Assembly (NCBI GenBank): GCA_041725895.1
Contig: JBGRQA010000011.1
Coordinates: 1-64,000, forward strand
Direction: 5' to 3'
DNA: 64,000 nt
Origin: JBGRQA01 sp041725895
GTDB lineage: Bacteria > Bacteroidota > Bacteroidia > Bacteroidales > Marinifilaceae
A model generated the notes under the pieces. It was not told the origin of the DNA and did not search any database. It worked only from the letters and a program-made list of their open reading frames with translations. Every line of letters starts with the position of its first letter. Position 1 is the first letter of the stretch. A program made the translations under genes and the position numbers. Shown here one piece after another: positions 55,007 through 62,969 of this stretch.

Positions 55007-55378
55007 ATGAATACATTCTATTTAATAGCTGGATTAATTGCCCTTTCGGCAACAGTAGGACACTTCCTTGTTGGTTACAAGGAATTCCTGAAACCTGTAC
55101 TGGATTCTAATACTGGTCCAATTCCTCAACAGGTAATGAGGAGTCTCTTCCATTATATGTCGATCTTTCAAATTTTTTCCACCCTCACATTTCTTTTGGC
55201 GGCTTTCAACAAACTTCCGTTTCATACCGACGGAATCCTTCTCCTGGCTTTTATTTACGCCTCATTTGGCCTTGTACAAATCTATGTTGCACTGACCTCA
55301 AAAATTAAAGGCGGATTATTCAAACTCTTTCAATGGATTTTCTGGATTCTGATTGCTGTTTCAGCTTTGCTTGGATAA
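55007..55378 (+). CDS. Small four-helix membrane protein, 123 aa, unknown
   Basis: Four predicted membrane helices at about residues 3-22, 45-67, 76-95 and 104-122. The first loop contains GYKEFLKPVLDSN. Not assigned to a family with confidence. It is transcribed away from the GlxA-type regulator with 195 bp between starts, so it may be its regulated gene. A hairpin terminator follows at 55403. Confidence 0.65.
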   Translation: MNTFYLIAGLIALSATVGHFLVGYKEFLKPVLDSNTGPIPQQVMRSLFHYMSIFQIFSTLTFLLAAFNKLPFHTDGILLLAFIYASFGLVQIYVALTSKIKGGLFKLFQWIFWILIAVSALLG

Positions 55379-55402
55379 GCTATCCTAAAACCGTTTTCAA
55401 TT

Positions 55403-55463
55403 AAAAAAGCGTTCCTGCAAAACCCAAATTTGCAGCGAACGCTTATTTTTCAATCCAATATCC
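55403..55463. repeat. Terminator-like hairpin repeat, copy A
   Basis: AAGCGTTCCTGCAAA pairs with TTTGCAGCGAACGCTT with a one-base offset, flanked by an A-run and a T-rich tail. The same 60 bp recur at 55684-55743 in the same orientation with few changes. Copy A terminates the gene ending at 55378. Confidence 0.8.
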
Positions 55464-55499
55464 TCTAAAAATTAGGATCATTCGCTTCAATAAAATCAT

Positions 55500-55680
55500 A
55501 ATTGCATTAAAACCATCCCGTCACTATTATTTGAGCGTACCTTGTCAGCCGCCCGTAGGGCGTGCAGCTTGGTTGCTTTGAAAAGGCAGTAAGGTTTCGG
55601 CTGACTTGATTTTTTTGTTTCCTTTTTTGATCCAAGCAAAAAAGGAAAAGCCCCGCGGCTTGAGCGAAGCATATTCCCTT
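55500..55680. other. Palindrome-rich insertion-like segment between two direct repeats
   Basis: GTCAGCC 55544-55550 pairs with GGCTGAC 55599-55605. CGCCC-GTA-GGGCG occupies 55550-55562. TTTCCTTTTTTG 55618-55629 pairs with CAAAAAAGGAAA 55637-55648, followed by GCCCCGCGGCTTGAG. The G+C-rich blocks differ from the surroundings. I have the impression that similar segments recur between genes in other Bacteroidota. No coding potential. Confidence 0.55.
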
Positions 55681-55683
55681 AAT

Positions 55684-55743
55684 GAAAAAGCGTTCCTGCA
55701 AAACCAAAATTTGCAGCGAACGCTTAATTTTCAATTCAATATC
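55684..55743. repeat. Terminator-like hairpin repeat, copy B
   Basis: Second direct copy of the hairpin repeat at 55403-55463. It lies 49 bp downstream of the dodecin stop on the minus strand and can terminate that gene. Confidence 0.8.
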
Positions 55744-55791
55744 CATTTGAAACAAAATCATCCCAAGTATGAAAGAGTTTCACTTTTTAAT

Positions 55792-56001
55792 TTACCCCTC
55801 AAACTTAAAGGATACCTTCACTTTTACCCTGTAAGCTATAATCTTACCATCATCAAGCTGGAGATCCATCTCGCTAACTTCTGCAATTCGCAATTCGTGC
55901 AAACGTTCTGCTGCCTTACTCACTGCTACCTGTGCAGCTTTTTCCCATGATTCCGGACTGGATCCGATCAATTCAATTACTTTATAAACACTTTCTGCCA
56001 T
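55792..56001 (-). CDS. Dodecin (second of tandem pair)
   Basis: A 69-residue dodecin with the family pattern VYKVIELIGSSPESWEKAAQVAVSKAAERL and the C-terminal AYRVKVKVSFKFEG. Dodecins form dodecamers that store flavin or CoA-like molecules. The position that is Trp in flavin-stacking archaeal dodecins is Arg here (LRIAEV), so the ligand may differ. It is a close paralogue of the gene 135 bp upstream, differing mainly in residues 42-55. Confidence 0.9.
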   Translation of the reverse strand: MAESVYKVIELIGSSPESWEKAAQVAVSKAAERLHELRIAEVSEMDLQLDDGKIIAYRVKVKVSFKFEG

Positions 56002-56136
56002 AACTTCACTTTTTTAATAGTTAATATTAAATTACGAACCAGACATTATTAATTGGCAATGATAATGCCTTCAATACATTCTTAACTTTGCGTTTCCCAG
56101 TATCCTTTCTTAACAATACTATTCATCACCAAAAGC

Positions 56137-56346
56137 CTACCTCTCGTACTTGAAAGAAACCTTTACCTTTACCCTATAGGCATGAATTTTACCGTAACGA
56201 ATCTGCATATCTCTTTGAATTACTTCTGCAATACGCAATTCATGTAGGTGTTCGGCTGCCTTGCTTACAGCTACCTGTGCAGCCTTTTCCCAGGATTCGG
56301 GACTGGAACCAATGAGTTCAATTACTTTGTAAACACTTTCTGACAT
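56137..56346 (-). CDS. Dodecin (first of tandem pair)
   Basis: A 69-residue dodecin, nearly identical to its downstream paralogue for residues 2-41 (ESVYKVIELIGSS). It diverges at VIQRDMQIRYGKIHAY, the strand and loop that line the ligand pocket. A recent tandem duplication with divergence in the binding region suggests the copies may bind different ligands or form mixed shells. Each copy has its own upstream gap. Confidence 0.9.
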   Translation of the reverse strand: MSESVYKVIELIGSSPESWEKAAQVAVSKAAEHLHELRIAEVIQRDMQIRYGKIHAYRVKVKVSFKYER

Positions 56347-56722
56347 AATTCTTCTCTTTATATAGTTACGAATAGGTTGAAAATCCCAATTCCGTTGAAA
56401 TCTTTTCTATTACTTTGTAAACCGTAAACTGTAGAATCGTCAAACTTTTTACCATTAGCATTTTCTCTCTCTCAAAAAGCAACGCCTCATCAACAAAAGC
56501 TTTCGATCTAATAGAAGATTCCATTATTGCATAGAATGATCTCAAAAGCGACTTATATAAAGTTCGACCATTACGAGCAATTTTTCAAGTAGAATTTGAA
56601 GATACTCCACATTTTAATTTGTAAAATCTTAGTAAGTATCACCAACTTATGATTTAATATCAACCAATACACAACAATCATTGCCTGTAAAGAGATTCAA
56701 TCTATAACCAAAACCTGGAAAT
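56347..56722. other. Intergenic region, no gene seen
   Basis: About 375 bp of AT-rich DNA upstream of the first dodecin. No repeat or complete gene found; it should contain the dodecin promoter on the minus strand. Confidence 0.55.
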
Positions 56723-56827
56723 ATGGAATCAGAAAATGAAAACGAATATGTAAATGATGAAAGGAGTAACTGGAATTGGGGAATCTTTTTCAAAACAAAA
56801 GATTCACTAAAGACAAAGAATTGGTAG
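56723..56827 (+). pseudogene. Possible fragment of a DUF5808-like gene
   Basis: ATG at 56723 opens only 34 codons to TAG at 56825. The product starts MESENENEYVNDE and reaches NWNWGIFF, a W-x-W-G-I-F pattern that recalls the start of DUF5808 domains. A different frame continues with ELVAETFGYPLSRCMN. This looks like a broken N-terminus. The resemblance is from memory and weak. Confidence 0.22.
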
Positions 56828-56888
56828 CAGAAACATTTGGGTATCCACTGTCCCGATGTATGAATCTTCCTGGGGCATCAATTCACAT

Positions 56889-59045
56889 TTAATTGCCATT
56901 CAACTGCCAAATCACCCCAAAGTAGTAGATCCGTTTTTGATAGTGCCTAAAAGTAAGATCGGAATAATCCGAAGAATATTCCAATGAGCTCTGATTGTTC
57001 CGATTTAAAATATTGTTAACCGAACCAAAAACAATAACTGCCAGTTTCCCTACCTGAATCATTCGACTGGCATTCAAACTCAGGTTATGGTAGTCATTGT
57101 ACCGTTCCCCGTTGATCTGATCAGAATAGACAGGTTGCCACGCATTGGCATTCCTATCATACCAGCTTTCCCGTACCGATGTATAATGCAGGCCTGGGCG
57201 CCCAACCCAGGTAACACCCAAATTCACCCACTCCGGACGGTTAAAAGCCAATGAAACTTTTGCAAAGTAAACCAGGTCCTGGTCTCCATCGTACCATTGA
57301 GTCCCATTCTTCATTCTCTGGTGCAAAAAGGTATTGGAAAAAGAAAAACGGAAATATCGCCCCCAAAAAAGATCAGCACTTAACTCCAGTCCTAACACTT
57401 TTAAATCCTGAAAATTGAAGAAATCAGCATCCTTCCAGTCTCCCTCCTCTTTCTTATAGTAAAAAGCTGCATGATAGCTGCTTTTTCGGGTTTCCCAATC
57501 GTAATCCAGAGCCAATTGATAGCTTTTGTTTAAAACAAAATCTTTTTGATAATAATTGGGCGTACTGTAGTTGTGATACTTTCCTCCACTCAATAAAATA
57601 GTCTGCCCTTTTCCCGGCTGATACCGAAGAGAAAACTGACTACTACTGTAGAAATCCTGTCCCTGTATTGGTGCATTCAAGCGAACTCCGGTACTAAAAA
57701 GCCATCGTTTGGATAATTTGTAACTCCAATAAGCATACCCCTCCAGATTGTGATTGGTTAGAAGGGTATCCCGATAGGTATTTGGAGCTTCAGGACTTAC
57801 AGCAAAGTAATACAAGGGAATGCTATCACGAAACCGGTAGCGGTTGTACTCCTCACTCACCCCAATCTGCAACTGATTCTTCCCTTTTCCCTGCCACTTA
57901 TACTGAGCCGATGCATAAACCTTTTCATTGCGGCCCCTGGAACTCAGGTTCCCCATCCTGTAACTGTTTCGAGCTCCATCTAAGCCTACATTCAAACGAA
58001 ACAAACCTTGTGGGGTTGTTACCAACAGGTTGCTGATGGAAATCAGCCTTCGGTTATCAGCTTTGGAAATCCCTGTCCATCCATAAAGGTAATCCACAGC
58101 CTCGTAATTCTCATCAATCAGGTAGTTAAAGGAATTAAAACTAACTTTATCACCTAACTGTGTTCGAAAATTAATCCCGCCATCAATACTCCCAAACTCC
58201 TTTAAATCCTCTAAATTTGATTCATTCAGTTTTAAAAAAGCATTATCGAACTGGCGGTTACCGTAAACTTGAAGAAAAGATTCCTCCTTTATACGCTGCG
58301 ACAGAAAAAAACCCAGATTGGCCAAAGAACTGGAAAACTGATACATGCTGCGCTCCAACTCCCTTACCGTTTCTATCTCAACAAGTCCGGCACTTGTATT
58401 TCCATAGCTCAAAGGGGGATTACTGGCATAAACATATTGTTTGTGGATGATCTCGGTATTGAAGAGACTAAAGTTCCCCATTCCGTTGATCTGGCTGTTG
58501 CGTACGGGATTTAAAACCGGAACACCATTAAGCATGACCCGGCTCTTATCGGAACTACTACCCCGAATGGAAGGATTGGCCATCTCATCGGTATTGGTGG
58601 AAGAGGGAAGAAAAGTAATGGCCTTGAGAGGATCTCCATTAGAAACAGGGTTCAGGTAAACATCCATTTTCTCCATCCGTACCACCGAAAATTTCTGAGA
58701 AATTGGATCCTTTGCACAAACCTTAACTTCTCCCAGTTGTGTGGCATCCTCCTGCAACACAATAACAAGCTCCTCTTTCCCTTTCAATTGCAGCCAATTC
58801 ATAGTGCGAATCTGATACCCTATAAAGGAAACAATCAATTGATCAGCAGCAGGATTTTGGGGTAAGGCAATTCGAAATTGTCCTTCAAAATCGGTTACAG
58901 CACCCAACTGGGGATGCTTATTCCAATACACATTAGCGGCAAAAACTGGTTTTTGCCTGGAATCCACTACCCGTCCGGTCAATAGATTCTGAGTAAAAGC
59001 AAAATTCCCCAAAAGCAGAATAGAAACCATCAGAATCCATCTCAT
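56889..59045 (-). CDS. TonB-dependent receptor in putative TOMM operon
   Basis: A 718-residue outer-membrane receptor. The signal peptide (1-18, ending FAFTQ) is followed by a carboxypeptidase-regulatory-like domain (about 20-105, TGRVVDSRQKPVFAANVYW). The plug (about 115-225) has SIRGSSSDKSRVMLNGVPV, and the barrel ends IWQLNGN. Its ATG overlaps the stop of the TPR-like gene (ATGA, 4 bp), so it is translationally coupled to the putative peptide-export operon. It may let the modified peptide cross the outer membrane, re-import a metal-loaded product, or protect the producer. There is no SusD gene, which argues against glycan uptake. Confidence 0.85.
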   Translation of the reverse strand: MRWILMVSILLLGNFAFTQNLLTGRVVDSRQKPVFAANVYWNKHPQLGAVTDFEGQFRIALPQNPAADQLIVSFIGYQIRTMNWLQLKGKEELVIVLQEDATQLGEVKVCAKDPISQKFSVVRMEKMDVYLNPVSNGDPLKAITFLPSSTNTDEMANPSIRGSSSDKSRVMLNGVPVLNPVRNSQINGMGNFSLFNTEIIHKQYVYASNPPLSYGNTSAGLVEIETVRELERSMYQFSSSLANLGFFLSQRIKEESFLQVYGNRQFDNAFLKLNESNLEDLKEFGSIDGGINFRTQLGDKVSFNSFNYLIDENYEAVDYLYGWTGISKADNRRLISISNLLVTTPQGLFRLNVGLDGARNSYRMGNLSSRGRNEKVYASAQYKWQGKGKNQLQIGVSEEYNRYRFRDSIPLYYFAVSPEAPNTYRDTLLTNHNLEGYAYWSYKLSKRWLFSTGVRLNAPIQGQDFYSSSQFSLRYQPGKGQTILLSGGKYHNYSTPNYYQKDFVLNKSYQLALDYDWETRKSSYHAAFYYKKEEGDWKDADFFNFQDLKVLGLELSADLFWGRYFRFSFSNTFLHQRMKNGTQWYDGDQDLVYFAKVSLAFNRPEWVNLGVTWVGRPGLHYTSVRESWYDRNANAWQPVYSDQINGERYNDYHNLSLNASRMIQVGKLAVIVFGSVNNILNRNNQSSLEYSSDYSDLTFRHYQKRIYYFGVIWQLNGN

Positions 59046-59848
59046 TCCTTCTCTTCTATTTTAGCAGCCAACTTTCGGATCATATAGCTCTGGGGATACT
59101 GACCAATCGCCTCCTGGTAATATTTTTGGGCAAGTTTCCACTCTTTTTTACGAATGTACCAACGGATCAACAATTCGTAAGCATCCATTTTCCCCCAGGA
59201 GGGCAGAAAAGCATTCTCAACTTTCTGCTCGGGCAAAGCGATAGCCTTAAGCAACATCCCTTCGCATATCTTTCCTCCACCAAAGGCTTCCGGTGTATAA
59301 AAATCATTACTTCCCAACACAAAATAGGCCCTAAGATTTAACGAATCAAGTGCTATTGCTTCCTTACAGTTGTTTCTTAGTTTTTTCGAAATGAAAGGGA
59401 TAACAATTCCGGGTCGAAACTGACAGGAAAAACTTTGAGCATAAGCAAGCAGAGCCAAATCTTCTGTACTTTTCTGTTCAACGGTCTCCATCCTATCGAT
59501 CGCTTTAAAAATCCGCTTTTCAGCTTTCTTCCTGTCATCCAACTGCAGAAAGGCTATGGACATATAGTAATCAACGTAGGCCTGCCAGTATACCAACAAG
59601 CGATGTTCATGCTCCTTTCGTTTTGCGACGATCTGTCGCTCCAACATCAAGAGGGGCTCCATCTCTTTTTGGCGCAATGCTTCCACAAATGCAGCTTCAA
59701 TACGCGCTTGAATTCCATCCAGCAAGTGCTTCTCTTCTGTAGGTGAATTGTTCCAGGTGTTGCTCTCGGGATTCACTCCATCGAAGGCCATTGATTGGTA
59801 ACCAAAAAGAATCGAAAACAGGATCAGGGTAAGGTTTTTAAGAGACAT
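59042..59848 (-). CDS. Exported TPR-like protein in putative TOMM operon
   Basis: A 268-residue exported protein. The ATG at 59848 (MSLKNLTLILFSILFG) gives a proper signal peptide ending SMAFDG; the frame extends to 59902 but those residues spoil it. Helical repeats follow, with TPR-like segments LNLRAYFVLGSNDFY and WKLAQKYYQEAIGQYPQS near the C-terminus. Its stop overlaps the TonB receptor start by 4 bp, which implies the two are made together. It probably acts as a periplasmic adaptor or chaperone. No close family recognised. Confidence 0.7.
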   Translation of the reverse strand: MSLKNLTLILFSILFGYQSMAFDGVNPESNTWNNSPTEEKHLLDGIQARIEAAFVEALRQKEMEPLLMLERQIVAKRKEHEHRLLVYWQAYVDYYMSIAFLQLDDRKKAEKRIFKAIDRMETVEQKSTEDLALLAYAQSFSCQFRPGIVIPFISKKLRNNCKEAIALDSLNLRAYFVLGSNDFYTPEAFGGGKICEGMLLKAIALPEQKVENAFLPSWGKMDAYELLIRWYIRKKEWKLAQKYYQEAIGQYPQSYMIRKLAAKIEEKE

Positions 59849-59859
59849 AGAATATGGAT

Positions 59860-60345
59860 TTAAATGGTTATTTTCATCAGAAGAACAATAAGTACGGTCC
59901 ATAATGCAAAATGCAGATACCAGGGGGCTGTAAAATGATAGGTTTGCAATTCCTTTTTGTACAGATTCTGAAAGGAAGCACCTCCTCCTTGCTTAAACAC
60001 CTTTCGCTGAGTTAGAATAGCAATCAAAATATCGGAATGAAACGGATTGAATTCCACAATCAACTGAAGTATGAATCCATACAACAGACTTTCTATGCCC
60101 CAAAAGGAATTGAGAAAGGAAATTCCAAAAAGCAAACAAGTCAAGGCCATTCCTGCAAAAAGATAGATGTATTTTTGCATTGGCAGCCTCGGCCATTGAA
60201 CCGAAACATAGAAATGCGGGTAGGGTTTTAGACTAACGCCTGCCCCATTCACCGACAAACCCAATACACGTGCGGCAAGCCAATGCCCGGCCTCATGCAA
60301 TAACATAAAGGCAAGAAAAAACAGAAGCGTCTGAAATACTATCAT
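59860..60345 (-). CDS. Small M50-like membrane metalloprotease
   Basis: A 161-residue integral membrane protein. HEAGH at residues 17-21 lies inside the first helix (LLFFLAFMLLHEAGHWLAARVLG), as in site-2-type M50 proteases. A later FNPFHSD (about 99-105) matches the NPxxxD-type third-ligand motif. About four helices, no PDZ domain. It overlaps the permease stop by one base. In other peptide clusters, membrane metalloproteases remove leader peptides or give immunity (SagE-type proteins are CAAX proteases, a different family); either could apply here. Confidence 0.72.
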   Translation of the reverse strand: MIVFQTLLFFLAFMLLHEAGHWLAARVLGLSVNGAGVSLKPYPHFYVSVQWPRLPMQKYIYLFAGMALTCLLFGISFLNSFWGIESLLYGFILQLIVEFNPFHSDILIAILTQRKVFKQGGGASFQNLYKKELQTYHFTAPWYLHFALWTVLIVLLMKITI

Positions 60346-61058
60346 TATCTGGCAAACTTTACTTTACGAAACAGAAAATAGAACACAACGGCAGGAACCA
60401 GTAGCCAAAGAAGAATCAATACATCAGCTCCTTCTCCCCGAAGCAACCTCAATACAGGATTCAACGGCAATGCATTCCCAATGGCTGCCACAATTCCATT
60501 GAACATTTCAACCGGATAGAAGGCATTACTGGTAAAAAGGATTCCAAAAAAGATAAAATTGATCAATCCTCGCTCTGATCCATGCTTTATTCCCGAAAAG
60601 GAAATGGCCAATCCCAAAAAGGAGAAGAGGAAAAGTCCTACCACAATACCTTCGATTAGAGGAAGTAACTCGACGGCAGAAATGGAATAACCAAATACAA
60701 AATGCGCCTCCAGACTGAGCAAACCAAGTACAACAAGTAACGACAATATTCGACTAATAATCAACCCAATGAAATAGCTCAAAATATTCATGGGCAACTT
60801 TCTCAGGTACTTTATAAGCCCCGATGCATAATACTCTCTCACCACAGGACCTATGGCAAACAATCCATCACTGGCAATTGTCATCCCCAGCACCCCGGAA
60901 AACAGTAGGGCAACGTATTTCTCCGACTGAATCCCCCAAATACTGCCAAAAACCAGAAACAGAAATACTGGAAAAGCCAAAGAGAAAAACACAGCCTGCT
61001 TAATACGCAGATAATTAATCAAATGGTAATAGATCGAATGAAAAAGAAGCTTAAGCAT
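60345..61058 (-). CDS. ABC-2 type permease
   Basis: A 237-residue membrane protein with six helices. It has an N-terminal amphipathic part (YHLINYLRIKQAVFFSLAFPVFLFLVFGSIW), a middle with YASGLIKYLRKLPMNILSYFIGLI, and a last loop FTSNAFYPVEMF, all typical of ABC-2 exporters. The start overlaps the ATPase gene stop by 8 bp. Together they form an exporter that probably moves the modified peptide across the inner membrane, as SagG/H/I do for streptolysin S. Confidence 0.85.
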   Translation of the reverse strand: MLKLLFHSIYYHLINYLRIKQAVFFSLAFPVFLFLVFGSIWGIQSEKYVALLFSGVLGMTIASDGLFAIGPVVREYYASGLIKYLRKLPMNILSYFIGLIISRILSLLVVLGLLSLEAHFVFGYSISAVELLPLIEGIVVGLFLFSFLGLAISFSGIKHGSERGLINFIFFGILFTSNAFYPVEMFNGIVAAIGNALPLNPVLRLLRGEGADVLILLWLLVPAVVFYFLFRKVKFAR

Positions 61059-61914
61059 GAGTTCCGGCTTTTAGGTGATACAAATAGACATCTGTTAAAT
61101 CCACATCCTGAATGGAGAAATTAGTCGTATGCTGAGCTACGATTCCCAACAAAGGAGAATTGGCTTCGATAAAGCAAACCATGTTGCCCTCGTGCAAATA
61201 GTAGGCCTCCTTTTGCAAAACGGTTTCCAACTGTGAATTGTGAGCCAAAACCATTTTCTGCTGCGAAGGCAACCCGGCCATGGCTTTCTCCGGACTCAAA
61301 GGAGGCCCCATCAGTACCCCTCCGGCCATAAAGGCCACCCGGTCGGCCCTTTTCTCTGCATCAATCCAATTATGGGTCGTAAAAAAGATCGTTCTCCCAG
61401 GACGAATCAAAACCTTCCAGATACGGTCGCAAATCGTCGGATCTACGTTGGCAAAGGGCTCATCCAGTACAAGAAGATCCGGATTGTGCATCACTGCCAG
61501 CAAAAGAGAAACTCTCTTCCTCTCCCCCAGCGAAAGGGTTCGAATATAGGATCTCCTGATCCCCTCAATATCAAAATCATGAAAAAACTCAGCTGCTACA
61601 TCCTTATATTTCAACCTGTATACCGTACAGTAGTATTGAATCATCTCCTCCACACGAAGCAGGGAAATTAACGGCAAATGATCGTAAAGCACACCAAGCT
61701 TTCGGTTGTTGTATTTTTTGTTTCCAAATAGCAGTACTTCCCCTCTATCCGGTTTCAAATCATGAAGCATCACATCAATCAGACTCGATTTTCCACTCCC
61801 GTTTTTCCCGATCAGGGCAAACACTTCCCCCTGTTCCACTGAGAAAGTCAGATCTTTTAGAATCTCTTTCCCCTTTACTGTATAGGAAATATTTGAAATT
61901 TGTATATCATTCAT
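61051..61914 (-). CDS. ABC transporter ATPase
   Basis: A 287-residue ATPase. Walker A is GKNGSGKSS (about 36-44), the signature is LSLGERKRVS, Walker B is LLVLDEPFANVDP and the H-loop is FFTTHNWID. The C-terminal 70 residues after VAFMAGG form an extra domain. The signature LSLGE departs from LSGGQ as in several drug or bacteriocin exporters. It pairs with the overlapping permease and follows the SagB-type gene by 98 bp. Confidence 0.88.
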   Translation of the reverse strand: MNDIQISNISYTVKGKEILKDLTFSVEQGEVFALIGKNGSGKSSLIDVMLHDLKPDRGEVLLFGNKKYNNRKLGVLYDHLPLISLLRVEEMIQYYCTVYRLKYKDVAAEFFHDFDIEGIRRSYIRTLSLGERKRVSLLLAVMHNPDLLVLDEPFANVDPTICDRIWKVLIRPGRTIFFTTHNWIDAEKRADRVAFMAGGVLMGPPLSPEKAMAGLPSQQKMVLAHNSQLETVLQKEAYYLHEGNMVCFIEANSPLLGIVAQHTTNFSIQDVDLTDVYLYHLKAGTHA

Positions 61915-62012
61915 AGCAAATAAGTTTTAGGACCTCATCTCAATCGGTAATTCCAAATTATCTTCACTGCTTACAACCTTGATATACTGCAAACATCAAA
62001 GAATATGGTGCA

Positions 62013-62867
62013 CTACTTCTTTTTACCAATGGTTATCAGATTGTTCACTGTTTCGAACACCCCATCGACTCCCAAAAATTCATTGATCTTGTCATCGTTG
62101 TATCCCCCCAGCATGCAACTGCCCAAATCAAGCGACTCGGCAAGCATACTTACCATCATTCCAACAAAACCCGACTCCTGCATCATAAACCGATACCCCC
62201 GGTCCCCGTATTTTATGAGTTGTCTTTCTATCATTCCTGTGGTAATGATTAATGCTGACGCACTTCGCATATTCACATACGGTTCTGCCTGGATAATGGC
62301 CAAAAGCTCTTCCATAAAATCCCCCTCTTTGATCTTTTCCAGGCATGTGCAATCGGGTCTGAAATGATACAAACCATTTGGAATGTGTGATTGAAATATC
62401 ACCACATACACTTCAAGAGGAAACAAACCACCTCCCGAAGGGACGTTGCGCAACCCGATGTGACCTTCCACCCCGAAACCTTCCATCTTCTGACGGTAAT
62501 TTACACCATAGGAATGGTGCAACAGAACAAACAGTTCATTCAGAGACAATGGATATTGTTCCCGGTAATCGCGCACACTGCGACGACGGGTCATCACCTC
62601 AAAGAGGTCGGCTTCACGGGGCACCTGGCCGTATACGGACAAATCAATTTGCTCCCTTCCGGGATAAGTTTTAAAAGGCTGACTGCTGCGTTCAGCTACG
62701 TAAGGATTACTAAAAGCCGCAATTCGTTCGCCTTGCTTTCGCATGGAATGCGTTGTAAATTTGGAGTTCTCATGGTAGAGCAAAGCCAGAGACTCTTCAA
62801 TGTTCTTCTTGCCAAAAAGGGTACCGTCCTTTTCTTCGTATCGCTCTTTTGTCTGAATTAGCTTCAC
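62013..62867 (-). CDS. SagB/ThcOx-type FMN dehydrogenase
   Basis: A 284-residue nitroreductase-fold enzyme. The FMN-binding RRRSVRDY lies at about 93-100. GLRNVPSGGGLFPLEVYV contains the SAGGLYP-like motif of SagB enzymes, here PSGGGLFP. A later LGSCMLGGYNDDKINEFLG is also typical. SagB enzymes oxidise azolines made by the YcaO complex to thiazoles or oxazoles. The N-terminal 70 residues (LALLYHENSKFT and similar) match the usual SagB extension. It follows the YcaO gene by 97 bp. Confidence 0.9.
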   Translation of the reverse strand: MKLIQTKERYEEKDGTLFGKKNIEESLALLYHENSKFTTHSMRKQGERIAAFSNPYVAERSSQPFKTYPGREQIDLSVYGQVPREADLFEVMTRRRSVRDYREQYPLSLNELFVLLHHSYGVNYRQKMEGFGVEGHIGLRNVPSGGGLFPLEVYVVIFQSHIPNGLYHFRPDCTCLEKIKEGDFMEELLAIIQAEPYVNMRSASALIITTGMIERQLIKYGDRGYRFMMQESGFVGMMVSMLAESLDLGSCMLGGYNDDKINEFLGVDGVFETVNNLITIGKKK

Positions 62868-62969
62868 GTTCGGGTTTGGTTTGATTTAGTACAACAAGGG
62901 TTAGAATTTCTTTGTATCGTTTCTTCCGGCAATTCCCTTCTTCCCGGGGAATCTGCCAAATTGATAATC

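Noticed and set aside
62391..62861. 156-codon plus-strand ORF inside the SagB gene
   Set aside because: Shadow of the SagB-type dehydrogenase, which has full family motifs on the other strand.
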